A stretch of DNA of 64,000 bases, from the NCBI GenBank assembly GCA_001025035.1, contig LCZK01000004.1, forward strand, positions 62,001-126,000, given 5' to 3'. Below, in pieces: positions 16,228 through 25,678 of this stretch. The notes beneath the pieces were generated by a model, which was given only the letters and a program-made list of their open reading frames with translations, made no database searches and was not told where the DNA came from. Position 1 is the stretch's first letter. Each line of letters begins with the position of its first letter. This DNA is from Actinobacteria bacterium IMCC26207. GTDB taxonomy: Bacteria; Actinomycetota; Acidimicrobiia; Acidimicrobiales; Microtrichaceae. The position numbers and the translations under genes were made by a program.

Positions 16228-18093
16228 ATGTGCGGCATTGCCGGGATAGTCGGAGCAGGTGCAGACGCGCTTGCTGACCGCGTCCAAGTAATGATCTCTG
16301 CTCTGAACCACCGTGGGCCCGATGAGCAAGGGGTGGCGGTGTTTCAAAACGCCGTTCTGGGCAGTGCACGCTTATCCATCATTGACCCCGCTGGTGGCCA
16401 CCAACCGCTCTACAGTCCCGACCGGCAATTCGCTACCGTTTGCAATGGTGAGATCTACGGCTTCGAGCGTCTCAGAGAGCAGTACTCGCAGTATCCGTTT
16501 CGGACCGGATCCGATTGCGAGGTGGTACTGCCGCTCTATGAGGAGTACGGGTCCGACTTTCTTCCTCACCTTCCGGGAACCTTTTCGTTAGCTGTTTGGG
16601 ATGACCGCTCGCAGACTCTTCTGATGGCCCGCGACCGATTCGGTGAGCGGCCGCTGTACTACTCCACTACTAGCGACGGGCTCTTAGCTTTTGCATCTGA
16701 GTCGCATGCCTTACGGGCCGCTGGATTCGGAGGGATGACTCCTGATCCGAGCATGGTGGCCGAGATGCTGAGGCAGGGATATATCCCATCGGGCCAGTCC
16801 ATCTGGAGCGATATCGAATCGATTCCACATGCCTCTCGGCTGAGATGGTCGCTCGGAAGCGCACCTCGGGTAGACCGCTGGTGGACTCCCCCCGAAGTGA
16901 TGGATGGGATCTCAGAAGATGAGGCCGCTCTGTGGTTCCGAGGAGCACTCGACAATGCAGTGCAGGAACAACTCGAGGCGGACGTTCCAGTTGGAACCTT
17001 CCTGTCAGGCGGGATTGACTCCACCACCGTGGCCGCACTCGCAGCAGCCCATCACCCAGACTTGCACGCCTTTACCTTTGACATGCCCGGCGAGTCAGAG
17101 GTTGCATTCGCACGCGACACAGCAGCCAAACATTCCATGACGCTGCATGTGCTCACCCCCGACACCTCGAACCTTGCAGATGAAATCCTGCAACTCGCTA
17201 CTACCTGGGATGAACCGTTTGGCGACTCCTCATCGCTGCCAACCAGCCTGCTCTGCAAGTTCGCTCGTGAACACGTCAAGGTGGCACTCACGGGTGATGG
17301 TGCAGACGAATTACTCGGTGGCTACTTGGTTTGGGCTCGAGGCACCTTGGAACCAGGGACGCCCGGAGCCCCAGCCCTGATTCAGCAGTCCATGAAAGAC
17401 ACAATTAATCCGGGCAAAGCTGCAGGCTCAGTACTGTCCAAAATGAAGGCTCAACTTCGGACCCGGCGAAGCCCAACAGCTGCTCGGGGATCAAGCCGAG
17501 GGGTGAGCAGCGGATCCGATGTTGCGCGGCGCTACGCCTCGTTCCGGCAGTACTTCACTGCAAGCCAACTCAGCGACTTGGGTCTACCCGCAGTCAGTGC
17601 CAACGATGTTGACCTCTCTACCTACAACTACGGCACAGCGGACGACATCAGCCGGTTTGATCTAGACCACTATCTGCCCGGAGACATCTTGGTCAAGACT
17701 GACCGGGCATCCATGGCTCATGGCCTTGAGGTGCGATCCCCGTTCCTTGACGTCAAAGTTGCCGAGGGGTGCCTGGCATTGCCAGCGCACCACAAGGTGA
17801 ACGAAACCCACGAGAAGTTGCTGCTGCGACGAGCATGCGGTGACCTCTGGCCGGCCTCTGTCTCTGACCGAAGAAAACAGGGTTTCGGCTCGCCCATGGC
17901 CTCTTGGCTGCAACTACCCGATGTGGCTGAACTCAAGCATGCTCATCTGCGGGACCCCAGCTCGGCGTTGTTTGACTTGGTCGACCGAGACGCAGTGCAC
18001 TCCCTGAGCGCAGACGACGATCAGCGCACTTGGAACCTGCTCATGCTGTCAATCTGGTGGTCTCGGTGCCGAAGCATGGTGAGCGCCCCATGA
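16228..18093 (+). CDS. Asparagine-synthase-like glutamine amidotransferase, copy 1
   Basis: 621 residues. The start at MCGIAG is fixed by the N-terminal nucleophile Cys2 of class II glutaminases and by an upstream AAAGGAG. The glutaminase domain shows NHRGPDEQG (27-35) and CNGEIYG (72-78). The synthetase domain shows the ATP-pyrophosphatase loop FLSGGIDS (about 258-265) and LTGDGADELLGGY. Family members make asparagine, but those in glycan clusters often amidate uronic acids or other carboxylates; location suggests that here, without proof. It is the first gene of a coupled operon: its TGA overlaps the next gene's ATG as ATGA. A second, diverged copy is at 48775-50658. Confidence 0.88.
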   Translation: MCGIAGIVGAGADALADRVQVMISALNHRGPDEQGVAVFQNAVLGSARLSIIDPAGGHQPLYSPDRQFATVCNGEIYGFERLREQYSQYPFRTGSDCEVVLPLYEEYGSDFLPHLPGTFSLAVWDDRSQTLLMARDRFGERPLYYSTTSDGLLAFASESHALRAAGFGGMTPDPSMVAEMLRQGYIPSGQSIWSDIESIPHASRLRWSLGSAPRVDRWWTPPEVMDGISEDEAALWFRGALDNAVQEQLEADVPVGTFLSGGIDSTTVAALAAAHHPDLHAFTFDMPGESEVAFARDTAAKHSMTLHVLTPDTSNLADEILQLATTWDEPFGDSSSLPTSLLCKFAREHVKVALTGDGADELLGGYLVWARGTLEPGTPGAPALIQQSMKDTINPGKAAGSVLSKMKAQLRTRRSPTAARGSSRGVSSGSDVARRYASFRQYFTASQLSDLGLPAVSANDVDLSTYNYGTADDISRFDLDHYLPGDILVKTDRASMAHGLEVRSPFLDVKVAEGCLALPAHHKVNETHEKLLLRRACGDLWPASVSDRRKQGFGSPMASWLQLPDVAELKHAHLRDPSSALFDLVDRDAVHSLSADDDQRTWNLLMLSIWWSRCRSMVSAP

Positions 18094-20309
18094 GGAAGGA
18101 CCGTTCGCTTGTCAGGTCAGGGCAGTGGTGGGACCACAAGATTCCGCCGCTGATCGCAGCAGCAGTACTGGCAGTTCTACCAGCCACAGACCCGAATGGG
18201 TTGCAACTGTTTGTGGATCTCATCCTGTTCCTTATTACTGCAGTTGGAGTGGCCGCGTTTGGACACGTGGTCAACGATCTGGCCGATATCAAAACCGATG
18301 CAATCGCTGGTGCCCCAAATCAAATGGCGGCACTCTCGACTCAAACTCGTACGGCGGTGCTCGGTGGCACCGTGGTGTGTGGACTACTCCCGTGGATCTG
18401 GCTGCCTCACACCACTGCAGCGCTGAGCCTGCTTGGGATTGAAGTCCTCCTCCTGCTCATCTATTCGCTCAAGCCGATCCGGTTGAAAGATCGCGCAGCG
18501 GCAGGAGTGCTTGCCGACTCGCTCTACGCCTATGTGGTGCCGGTCCTGTTGAGCATCGCGGTGTTCACCCAGGTTGGTGGCATCTCTGGTCCAGGTTGGG
18601 CCATCACCCTAACTGTCGGAATCTGGGCTCTTTTGATGGGGTTGCGCGGCATCCTCTGGCATCAGGTAGGCGACATTGCGCATGATCAGCGCGCTGGACT
18701 GAGCACACTGGCCACCAAAATCGGCGTGACCCATTCCAGGCGAATCCTTGGTGTCATGGTGATTATTGAGTTTGCAGCGGCCGCTCTTGCGCTGATCGTT
18801 GTCGCTCAAGGGACCGGCGAATCCTGGCTACCCGTCTTTGGCTTGGGCTACGTCCTGTACCGCATATTTCAGATGTCAGTGCTGTGGTCCGAGCCAGTAC
18901 ACCTTCGATCCCTTCGGCACTCCGGAGGACGAATTCGGTTCCTTGGCTTTGTGCTGCTCAACGAGTTTGTCGAGAAGTGGCTACCTCTCGCAGCACTTAT
19001 CGCTATTGCACTCAGGCTGCCTCTGATGTGGTTCGCCGTGCTGTTGTATTTGGTTCTGTTCGACAACGCAGCGGTTGAGTTCCTGCGACGTGACCTTGCG
19101 GCCTTACCCGATGCCATGAACAGGATTGCTCACGAGCGAAAGTCCCGAGCGAATATTCGACAAGTCGCTGCTGCTCGCAAGGCCCTCGTTGCTGCAGGCC
19201 CCGCATCGGTCACTGCCGAAATCCAAAATCGATGCCGCTGGGTTTTTGTCGTTTGCGGCCCAGAGATGCATACCGAGACTCTTCGCACAGCCGTGCGCCA
19301 TTTGGGTCCGCTCACCTCGCTAGAGATCTGGGTGATCACTGACTCGACTCGCAACGTTCGCCCCGTCGACGTTGAGGGCATCCACACGGTCATAGACGTT
19401 GCCACTCCCGATCACTTCGATGACCACCAGGCAAGCATTTGGCTCAAGACAGGTATCCACCGCCACCTACCAGTAGGGGAATGGTGCTACCTCGACACTG
19501 ACATCATTGCTGTACGGCCTGGTGTTGAAGAGATTTTTGAGCACCGAAAGGGACCCGTTGCGTTTGCCTCTGATCTGACCATCTCTGTGAATCAGGTCGA
19601 TCGATTCAGCCCATGGGCCATGAACTGCGAGTGCACCGGCCACGGCGACACTCACAGTTGTTCACACCTTCGCGAGCAGATCAGCGAGCGCTTCGGCATT
19701 GAGGTTCCAGGCGATTGGGTGCATTGGAACGGTGGCGTATTTCTTTTTGGCCCTGATAGCGCTGAGTTTTTGGATATGTGGAATGCGCGAGCAATCGCAT
19801 CGTTTGACTGGCCCGAATGGCGGACCCGTGATCAGGGTGCACTCATTGCTACGGCATGGACGCTCTCGCAACAGGACTGCCCGCGATTGCCGGCCGAATT
19901 TAACTTTATTGCTGACTTAGGTAACGGTGACCTGTGCTTGGACCCGGAGCTTGGCTGGGCGCTACACCCTGCTGGGCCTTGGCATCAGGCCCGCCTGATG
20001 CATTTGTACACGAGTCGTCTTGAAGACCCCGAATGGGAGCTAGGTCGCGACGTCGAAGCTCCGGTGATTCGCCAGACTCTTGTTCGGACCAATCGCTGGC
20101 GCCGCTTTGAACTTCGGCAGAAGGCTCGAGACGGTGCTGTGCAAGGCCGGCAGAAGCTGGGTTATGCCATGGTCGACGCCTACTGGTGGGCGGAAGGTTG
20201 GTTGGGCCTTATCTGGCTCAAAATTCGTCGGCAACCTCAGCGACTAAAACTCTCTCGCCTACGGGCAAGCTTCGGACGACGGCTCGGAACCAAGGAACAC
20301 AGCGCATGA
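18090..20309 (+). CDS. Fusion: UbiA-type prenyltransferase + GT-A glycosyltransferase
   Basis: 739 residues starting at the ATG that overlaps the asnB stop. The N-terminal part (about 15-335) is polytopic and carries both Asp-rich motifs of the UbiA superfamily, NDLADIKTD (62-70) and the QVGDIAHDQRAG loop (192-203). The closest functional analogue I can name is decaprenyl-phosphate phosphoribosyltransferase, which transfers a phosphosugar to polyprenyl phosphate. The C-terminal part (about 380-690) is soluble, with CYLDTDIIAV (DxD at 469-471), WNGGVFLFG and RDQGALIATAW, as in GT-A enzymes of the GT8-like type. The fused enzyme may both load and extend a lipid carrier. The next gene starts in an ATGA overlap. 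The frame is continuous, so this is a real fusion as sequenced. Confidence 0.8.
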   Translation: MRKDRSLVRSGQWWDHKIPPLIAAAVLAVLPATDPNGLQLFVDLILFLITAVGVAAFGHVVNDLADIKTDAIAGAPNQMAALSTQTRTAVLGGTVVCGLLPWIWLPHTTAALSLLGIEVLLLLIYSLKPIRLKDRAAAGVLADSLYAYVVPVLLSIAVFTQVGGISGPGWAITLTVGIWALLMGLRGILWHQVGDIAHDQRAGLSTLATKIGVTHSRRILGVMVIIEFAAAALALIVVAQGTGESWLPVFGLGYVLYRIFQMSVLWSEPVHLRSLRHSGGRIRFLGFVLLNEFVEKWLPLAALIAIALRLPLMWFAVLLYLVLFDNAAVEFLRRDLAALPDAMNRIAHERKSRANIRQVAAARKALVAAGPASVTAEIQNRCRWVFVVCGPEMHTETLRTAVRHLGPLTSLEIWVITDSTRNVRPVDVEGIHTVIDVATPDHFDDHQASIWLKTGIHRHLPVGEWCYLDTDIIAVRPGVEEIFEHRKGPVAFASDLTISVNQVDRFSPWAMNCECTGHGDTHSCSHLREQISERFGIEVPGDWVHWNGGVFLFGPDSAEFLDMWNARAIASFDWPEWRTRDQGALIATAWTLSQQDCPRLPAEFNFIADLGNGDLCLDPELGWALHPAGPWHQARLMHLYTSRLEDPEWELGRDVEAPVIRQTLVRTNRWRRFELRQKARDGAVQGRQKLGYAMVDAYWWAEGWLGLIWLKIRRQPQRLKLSRLRASFGRRLGTKEHSA

Positions 20310-22246
20310 AGATCCAACAGCGGATCAGTAAAAAACTACGCGCCGTTACAAATCCGAGTTCTACACCGCGCCAGGAAAGCCCGACAGAGACCGAACGACT
20401 TCCAGAATCGCGATCACAAAAAATTGCTTCGCTTGCTTTCGAGTCAGCTTGCTACGCGCCGACCGTGTCAATGTATTTTGATCAATTCGGTAAGGTCCGG
20501 GCTTGCTGTCAGAATACGGGCGCGCTCATGGGAGACGTTGCCCAGCAATCGATCCGAGACATCTGGGAAAGTGCGAGTACTGCACGGATGCGCTCTGCAC
20601 TCAAGGTTGGGGACTACTCCGAGGGGTGCGGATTTTGCGAATGGCAGGTGAATCAGGGCGACGAGGCAATCGTGTTTGCTCGGGTCTTTGATGATCACAC
20701 GGTGACGCAAGAACATCCCCGCTGGCCAGTGCAGATGGAGTTTTCAATGACGAACTCCTGCAACCTGCAGTGTCAGATGTGCAACGGAGACTGGTCCTCC
20801 TCAATCAGGACGCATAGGGAGCATCGCCCGCCCCTGCCTGTGGTCTATCAAGATTCGTTTTTTGAGGAGCTCGCAGAGTTCCTGCCGCACCTAGAGAAGG
20901 TCAACTTCCTGGGTGGTGAACCATTCCTCGGCAAGGAGCCGCTTCGAGTTATGACGATGTTGGCAGAGTTGCCACACCCTCCAGAGGTGGCGGTGACAAC
21001 CAACGGGACACAGTGGTCGAATCGAATCGAGCAGATCTGCGAGCAGTTGCCGATCTCATTTGTGCTGTCCCTTGACGGCATTACTGCCTCTACGTACGAA
21101 GGCATTCGCATTGGTGCCGACTTCGAACAGGTGATGGCAAACCTTGAGCGGTTTGAGTCGTACGCAACACGGCACGGCACCAAAGTCAGCTTGGCCCATT
21201 GCCTGATGCGATCAAACTGGCATGAATTTGCGCAGTTCCTTCGCTTCGCAGAAGACAGGGGGTTTGAGGTGGGAATGAATGAAGTCATTTTCCCAGTCGA
21301 ACTCAGCCTGTTCCAGATGCCCCCTGAAGAGCTCAGCCATGTAGTGAGCGCGATGGAACGAGATGAGTCCGGGATTGCAGCATCGCTTGACGCCTTGAAG
21401 CCCACCTGGGATGGACAACTCGATGCACTACGAAATCGACTCGCTACCCTTGAGGGCGGTCAACTGCAGTACATCCGACCGTGGGCCCAAGCCGAGGAGA
21501 AATCAGAAACCTGGGAGGAACAGGCCGGTCGGCTACTTGCTGAATGGGTCTGCGAGGAAGTGCCTGCCCGAATTGAGCTCGGGGCTGAAGCAGATCTTGG
21601 ACTATCTGGCTCGACTGCGATTGTTCCTACCTGCAGCTTTGGAGACCGCTCCTACTACTTGTCTCAGCTAGGCCTGCAAGATGCCGAAAGCCCAGAGCAA
21701 CTCATCAGCAAACTTTGTGATCAACTCGGCAGCAAAGTCCCCATGCATGAAACGGCAAGCGACCTTATTCAGGATCTGATTATCGGGGATCCAACAGAAA
21801 AAGGTGGGCGCCAATTTCGGGTTGCATGGAGCACCTCGGAGAGCATCACCACCGCGTTTGTTGCGGTGCAGAACCCACCAGAACCCCCCGTGTTGCCAGA
21901 GAATCCTCGTGCTGTACTCACTGAGTGGTGCGGCGCAGATTCTGTTGTCCTTCTCCGATGTGACAAAGAGGAAGTAATTCTCTCAACGGAGGGTTCGCTC
22001 AAGGTGATCGGAGCCGACAGCGAATTAGAACTGAGGGGACTTGCCACTGACTTCGTTCTGGGCCAACTCGTCGCACGGTACGGAGAGATGCAGATCACAC
22101 CAGGCCCTAGTGGCTCTTCCACCGACAGCATGGTGGCCTTCGCCGATGGAGCAGCAGGAGTGGTTCTTCAGTTGAGGGTCGTTGTGGAACGCCTTGAAGA
22201 CGCGGTCGTGTTCTATATCGGCAGCCAAGATTTGGGGTCGTCATGA
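20306..22246 (+). CDS. Radical SAM enzyme with N-terminal twitch (auxiliary cluster) domain, copy 1
   Basis: 646 residues. The SPASM/twitch-like motif lies before the radical SAM core: Cys49 (ACYAP), FDQFGKVRACC with Cys67/68, the SIRDIWES helix and GCGFC (Cys108, Cys111). The SAM-cluster motif CNLQCQMC (Cys152, 156, 159) follows, then NGDWSSSIR, a FLGGEPFLG motif and TTNGTQW. Three paralogues at 27499-34042 share this order. The C-terminal 300 residues have no cysteine cluster and end in a mixed alpha/beta domain of unknown role. Related enzymes modify sugars or peptides by radical chemistry, and the context points to a glycan or its carrier. It is coupled by ATGA to both neighbours. Confidence 0.85.
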   Translation: MKIQQRISKKLRAVTNPSSTPRQESPTETERLPESRSQKIASLAFESACYAPTVSMYFDQFGKVRACCQNTGALMGDVAQQSIRDIWESASTARMRSALKVGDYSEGCGFCEWQVNQGDEAIVFARVFDDHTVTQEHPRWPVQMEFSMTNSCNLQCQMCNGDWSSSIRTHREHRPPLPVVYQDSFFEELAEFLPHLEKVNFLGGEPFLGKEPLRVMTMLAELPHPPEVAVTTNGTQWSNRIEQICEQLPISFVLSLDGITASTYEGIRIGADFEQVMANLERFESYATRHGTKVSLAHCLMRSNWHEFAQFLRFAEDRGFEVGMNEVIFPVELSLFQMPPEELSHVVSAMERDESGIAASLDALKPTWDGQLDALRNRLATLEGGQLQYIRPWAQAEEKSETWEEQAGRLLAEWVCEEVPARIELGAEADLGLSGSTAIVPTCSFGDRSYYLSQLGLQDAESPEQLISKLCDQLGSKVPMHETASDLIQDLIIGDPTEKGGRQFRVAWSTSESITTAFVAVQNPPEPPVLPENPRAVLTEWCGADSVVLLRCDKEEVILSTEGSLKVIGADSELELRGLATDFVLGQLVARYGEMQITPGPSGSSTDSMVAFADGAAGVVLQLRVVVERLEDAVVFYIGSQDLGSS

Positions 22247-22413
22247 GACTGCGTATGAAGCACCTCATTCGACTGTGCCGAGAAACTGCCAGCTTTGCCC
22301 TCGTCAACCGCGTCTGGTGGTTCATCCCACTGATGGTGCTGCTCGGCCTGATTGCAGTTGCAGTAGCCACAACACAAGCTGTGGTTCCCGTGGCTGTCTA
22401 CACGTTGTTCTAG
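22243..22413 (+). CDS. DUF5989-type small membrane protein, copy 2 (56 aa)
   Basis: A 56-residue gene whose ATG overlaps the radical SAM stop as ATGA. A basic N-terminus (MRLRMKHLIRL) leads to NRVWWFIP, one hydrophobic helix and the end TQAVVPVAVYTLF. It aligns with the protein at 2642-2830 through the WW-P entry, the helix and the TQAVVP-AVYT-F tail, which supports it as a real gene. At 22452, 39 bases downstream, the methyltransferase starts. The companion carbamoyltransferase and SGNH hydrolase of this second set are 1-3 kb away. It probably anchors or assembles a membrane-associated enzyme; that is inference. Confidence 0.82.
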   Translation: MRLRMKHLIRLCRETASFALVNRVWWFIPLMVLLGLIAVAVATTQAVVPVAVYTLF

Positions 22414-22451
22414 ATCATGTATTCCGATGCTCCGAGAGAAGGAAATGCCTA

Positions 22452-23504
22452 ATGGCAGAACAGGTCTGGACCCAAAATGAGCTCTCGCTCAAGGAGCGGA
22501 CATACGGCGTCAAGAGCAGAATTCGCAGATTTCACTGGGAGTACCCAGTGGGTAAGCCACTGCGGCGTTGGTTCCCCCGCAGTTTCTTTACTGACCCGCT
22601 CGCCCTAGTCGATATCTGCTCCCCATGGGAGGTCGCTTGGGTGACTCGCTATATGGCCAGGGACTTCACAGGTTCAGGGGCCGTGGTTGAACTCGGACCA
22701 TTTCTTGGTGATATCACCATTGGCATTCTGAAAGGCCTCAGGCAAAATTCGACTGTTCACTCAGCAACGATTGACAGCTACGACTTGTTTATCTTCGAAG
22801 ACATTGAGGACCGCACAGCCGAGCTACCACTGAGTGGTCGGTTCCACAATGGTGACTCTTTTTTGCCGCTCTATACGAGTCGTCTGGGTCAGGATCGCGG
22901 CCTAGTTACGGCTCATCAGGGCGACGTATCAGATGAGGCTTGGCCAACGAGTCGTCCAATTGAGTTCCTGTTCAACGATGTTGCCAAAACCTGGGATATC
23001 TGGAATCACCTCAAGGCCACGTTCTACCGTTCGCTACAAGTTGGGGGAACCGTGGTCGAGCAAGACTGGGCTCATGCGTGTACCCCGTGGCTTCACCTTT
23101 GGCATCATCGTTACCGCGAGCATTTTCAGACAGGTGACCAGGTGCCGCACTCAGGATCAGTTCCCTTTCGCCTAATCACCCCGCTCCCCGAAAGTGCATT
23201 CGAGCCGGACCATTTCTCTGACTACTCCCAAGACCAAGTTACCGATGCATTCGATTGGGCTGCAGCGCTAGTTGATTCCATCCGCCAAAGAAACGTCCGC
23301 GGCGCTTATGTGCACCTCTACACACTGCATGGCGACTTGGACCGAGCAAGTCGCCTATGCATCGAGGAACTTGTTGGGGTTCCGTATGACAACGAACTGG
23401 TGCAGGTTGCCTTGCCGGAACTTGCGATTCGACTGAATGACCGATCATTGCGGGCCGCGCAAGAGGCCGCATCGGTAGCTACTGAGGGCAACGCTTCGGA
23501 TTGA
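22452..23504 (+). CDS. Class I SAM-dependent methyltransferase-like protein
   Basis: 350 residues from the ATG at 22452, which has GAGAAGGA upstream; the longer frame from 22182 would overlap two genes and is not used. A Rossmann-type SAM site is suggested by VVELGPFLGDITIG (motif I), an acidic strand end at SATIDSYDLF and LFNDVAKTWDIWNHL--TFYRSLQVGGTVVEQDW (motifs IV-VI). The layout resembles TylF/macrocin-type O-methyltransferases acting on sugars, though motif I is unusual (GPFLGD rather than GxGxG). It ends the operon begun by asnB. It converges with the SGNH hydrolase gene, with 42 bases between. Sugar O-methylation is likely but not certain. Confidence 0.72.
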   Translation: MAEQVWTQNELSLKERTYGVKSRIRRFHWEYPVGKPLRRWFPRSFFTDPLALVDICSPWEVAWVTRYMARDFTGSGAVVELGPFLGDITIGILKGLRQNSTVHSATIDSYDLFIFEDIEDRTAELPLSGRFHNGDSFLPLYTSRLGQDRGLVTAHQGDVSDEAWPTSRPIEFLFNDVAKTWDIWNHLKATFYRSLQVGGTVVEQDWAHACTPWLHLWHHRYREHFQTGDQVPHSGSVPFRLITPLPESAFEPDHFSDYSQDQVTDAFDWAAALVDSIRQRNVRGAYVHLYTLHGDLDRASRLCIEELVGVPYDNELVQVALPELAIRLNDRSLRAAQEAASVATEGNASD

Positions 23505-23546
23505 CGCAGTACCGGCTAGATGCAGTCACGTTGTTCAGCTTGTCAT

Positions 23547-25622
23547 TCAGATACAGCCTGGCGAAGACCCAAGGGCAACTAGCGCTGCCTCAATAGTTGA
23601 ACGGAACTCTGCATCGTTAGCTAACGGCAACTGCTCGAGCAACGGGATTGAGGGGTCAACTTCTACCGCCGCTGCTTGCCGAGCAAGAACTTCAGATGCG
23701 GCAGTGAGTGAAGCTTTCAGCACCGACTGCTCTCGTGGCATCTGCGCTGCCACCAAAAGGAGAAACCTTTGGGCAAGCTCAACAACCTTGGTAACGGCCT
23801 CGGGATTTGAGGCTCGAAGTATGCCGAGTTGGGCAGACCATGGGACCAGAGCGCAGGGATTGTCCTCTGCCGCATCAAGCGAACTGCGAGCCGCCTCAAA
23901 CATCTCTTCTGATGTTGGCACGGCCTGAGCCGGTGGAACGACTGGAACTTTTGGAGTTGCTGGCTTGGCCCCTCGGGGCAGATCAGCCCGCTGGGTCTTC
24001 AGGACTGGAGCGAGAGAGTCCCAAATTCTCTCTGCGACGATTCTTGCGCCTTCTTCGTTGGTATGCCCACCATCGATATAGACATCCTCTCGGCTGTTGA
24101 GAGCGTCGCTTATGTTGATCGTAGGAGCCGAGATATTGGCATTGGCCCACTTTTCGGCTTCGCCCGCTGAGACAGGCTGCCAGAAGAACACCGGAATCAC
24201 CCCGTGCTCCTCGGCAAGGAATGTGGTCAGTGCTCGCCCACGGCTGTAAACGTCAAGTGCGCGTTCAGCGTCCTGTTGAGTCTTTACGTAGGTGTCTCCA
24301 AAGCCTGCTTCGCTTTGACTACTCGTTCCATTCTCTCCGCTGTCTCCGCTGTCTCCCTGAGCAACTGACAACTCGGACGCACCAGCGGGTGGATCGAAGA
24401 AACCCTTCACTGCTCGGACAAACTGCTGTACTGCCGAGTGGCTGAGATACGACTCCCATGCAAGCTGAGCCTTTGACGGTGGAGCAGGGGGTGCCTCATC
24501 AGGAGCAAACTCAGGGCTGATTCCTCCGCTGATCTTCTCGGCGTACTGATCGGCGAGAGTGTGGCTTGGAACCCCCTTAGCCCCGAGCGTCTGTGCGTTG
24601 ATCTCATTTGCCCCGTCATAAAAAATCGCAACCTCTGGGGCTGGCTCTGAGGCTAAAAGTTGCTCAAACAGAATCATCTCTTGAAAGTGAGTCCACCCTC
24701 GTTGCCCGTAATTCACCACACGAATGGGCCTACCGGCGTCCTCAGCGATTCTGGCTAGGTATGAGGCGATGGTGTAGTCATCTCGTTGCCCTTCACCCCA
24801 AGTAGTCGAACCTCCGAACATCCAGACCACCAGAGCGTCCTCTGGAAGGTCCTTCGATTCATAGCTCGCTCGCGACCAGCCTTCAATGTTGACATACTTT
24901 CCGTCAAAGGACATTGGTCGAGACTCGGTGAAGGGCCAGTAGGTCGAGGGGGTGGTCTGGATTTCGCGAAAGTACTCTTCGGACCATGGGTAGGCCTGCA
25001 TAGCCGGCAGACTGGCTCGAACATCTTCCACGGTATTGGTATTTCCAGTGAAGTTGACTCGATCAACAATCTGAGCCGCAGGGGAGCCCGGCCCAGAAAT
25101 TTGATCCCAGGCAAGGCCGACGCCAAGGTCTGCGAGCAACAACAAGGTCACGGCCCCAACTGCCATGACTGCAGCACGGCCGAACCCGCGCATTCCACCC
25201 GGCTGACTCGCCAGAGTACGAGAACTGTTTGCTCGCTCGAGTCCGTAGGTTGAAGTTGCCAAAAAGTCTGAGTCTGCTTGGCTAGCTGCTGGTTGCCACT
25301 GATTTCCTTTGAGCCGACGAGGCGTGAGCGGGTCCCGCCTAAAGATTCGACTTAGCCATCCGGCAAGTACAAGCACAACGCCGATCATCAGGCTCGCAAT
25401 GAGTCCCACCACGCTTGCAATCCACGCCCCGAACCGCGCCAAGTACCTATCTACAGGGACCCCGAACAGGACCAGCACCAAGGTGATCCCCGCAATTACG
25501 CACAGAATGATTGCTCGGAGAGATTCGCCAAGAAGGAAAAACAACAGTCCTATGGCTAGAGGCGCCACGACGGGAACAAAGTGCCGCCAAGCCCATCTGG
25601 GGGGTGATTGAGTCTCTTCCAC
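23547..25622 (-). CDS. Membrane-anchored SGNH hydrolase-like protein, copy 2
   Basis: 691 residues: hydrophobic segments at about 16-55, 66-90 and 150-172, then an extracytoplasmic SGNH domain. MFGGSTTWGEG holds Ser272, GQRGW the block II Gly, YDGANE the Asn (339) and DGGHTN the Asp517/His520 pair. A Ser/Gly-rich insert encoded by a short tandem repeat lies at about 422-440, and a 150-residue helical C-terminal extension is absent from the first copy. Start is GTG with a strong AAGGAGG. It is divergent from the carbamoyltransferase across 56 bases, so the pair may be co-regulated. Likely an O-acyl esterase or acyltransferase of exported glycan. Confidence 0.82.
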   Translation of the reverse strand: MEETQSPPRWAWRHFVPVVAPLAIGLLFFLLGESLRAIILCVIAGITLVLVLFGVPVDRYLARFGAWIASVVGLIASLMIGVVLVLAGWLSRIFRRDPLTPRRLKGNQWQPAASQADSDFLATSTYGLERANSSRTLASQPGGMRGFGRAAVMAVGAVTLLLLADLGVGLAWDQISGPGSPAAQIVDRVNFTGNTNTVEDVRASLPAMQAYPWSEEYFREIQTTPSTYWPFTESRPMSFDGKYVNIEGWSRASYESKDLPEDALVVWMFGGSTTWGEGQRDDYTIASYLARIAEDAGRPIRVVNYGQRGWTHFQEMILFEQLLASEPAPEVAIFYDGANEINAQTLGAKGVPSHTLADQYAEKISGGISPEFAPDEAPPAPPSKAQLAWESYLSHSAVQQFVRAVKGFFDPPAGASELSVAQGDSGDSGENGTSSQSEAGFGDTYVKTQQDAERALDVYSRGRALTTFLAEEHGVIPVFFWQPVSAGEAEKWANANISAPTINISDALNSREDVYIDGGHTNEEGARIVAERIWDSLAPVLKTQRADLPRGAKPATPKVPVVPPAQAVPTSEEMFEAARSSLDAAEDNPCALVPWSAQLGILRASNPEAVTKVVELAQRFLLLVAAQMPREQSVLKASLTAASEVLARQAAAVEVDPSIPLLEQLPLANDAEFRSTIEAALVALGSSPGCI

Positions 25623-25678
25623 CCGTCCTCCTCCTTACTGTGGGCCCGCACCCGAACAGGACTACTACTCTACCAGCC

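Noticed and set aside
18090..20309. UbiA-GT as two genes joined by a sequencing error
   Set aside because: The frame is continuous through a hydrophilic linker, and the gene starts and ends with ATGA overlaps in the operon, so a natural fusion is more likely.
24335..24358. Short tandem repeat (gctgtctcc units)
   Set aside because: Falls in frame inside the second SGNH gene and simply encodes a Gly/Asp/Ser-rich linker; too short for a minisatellite or CRISPR.
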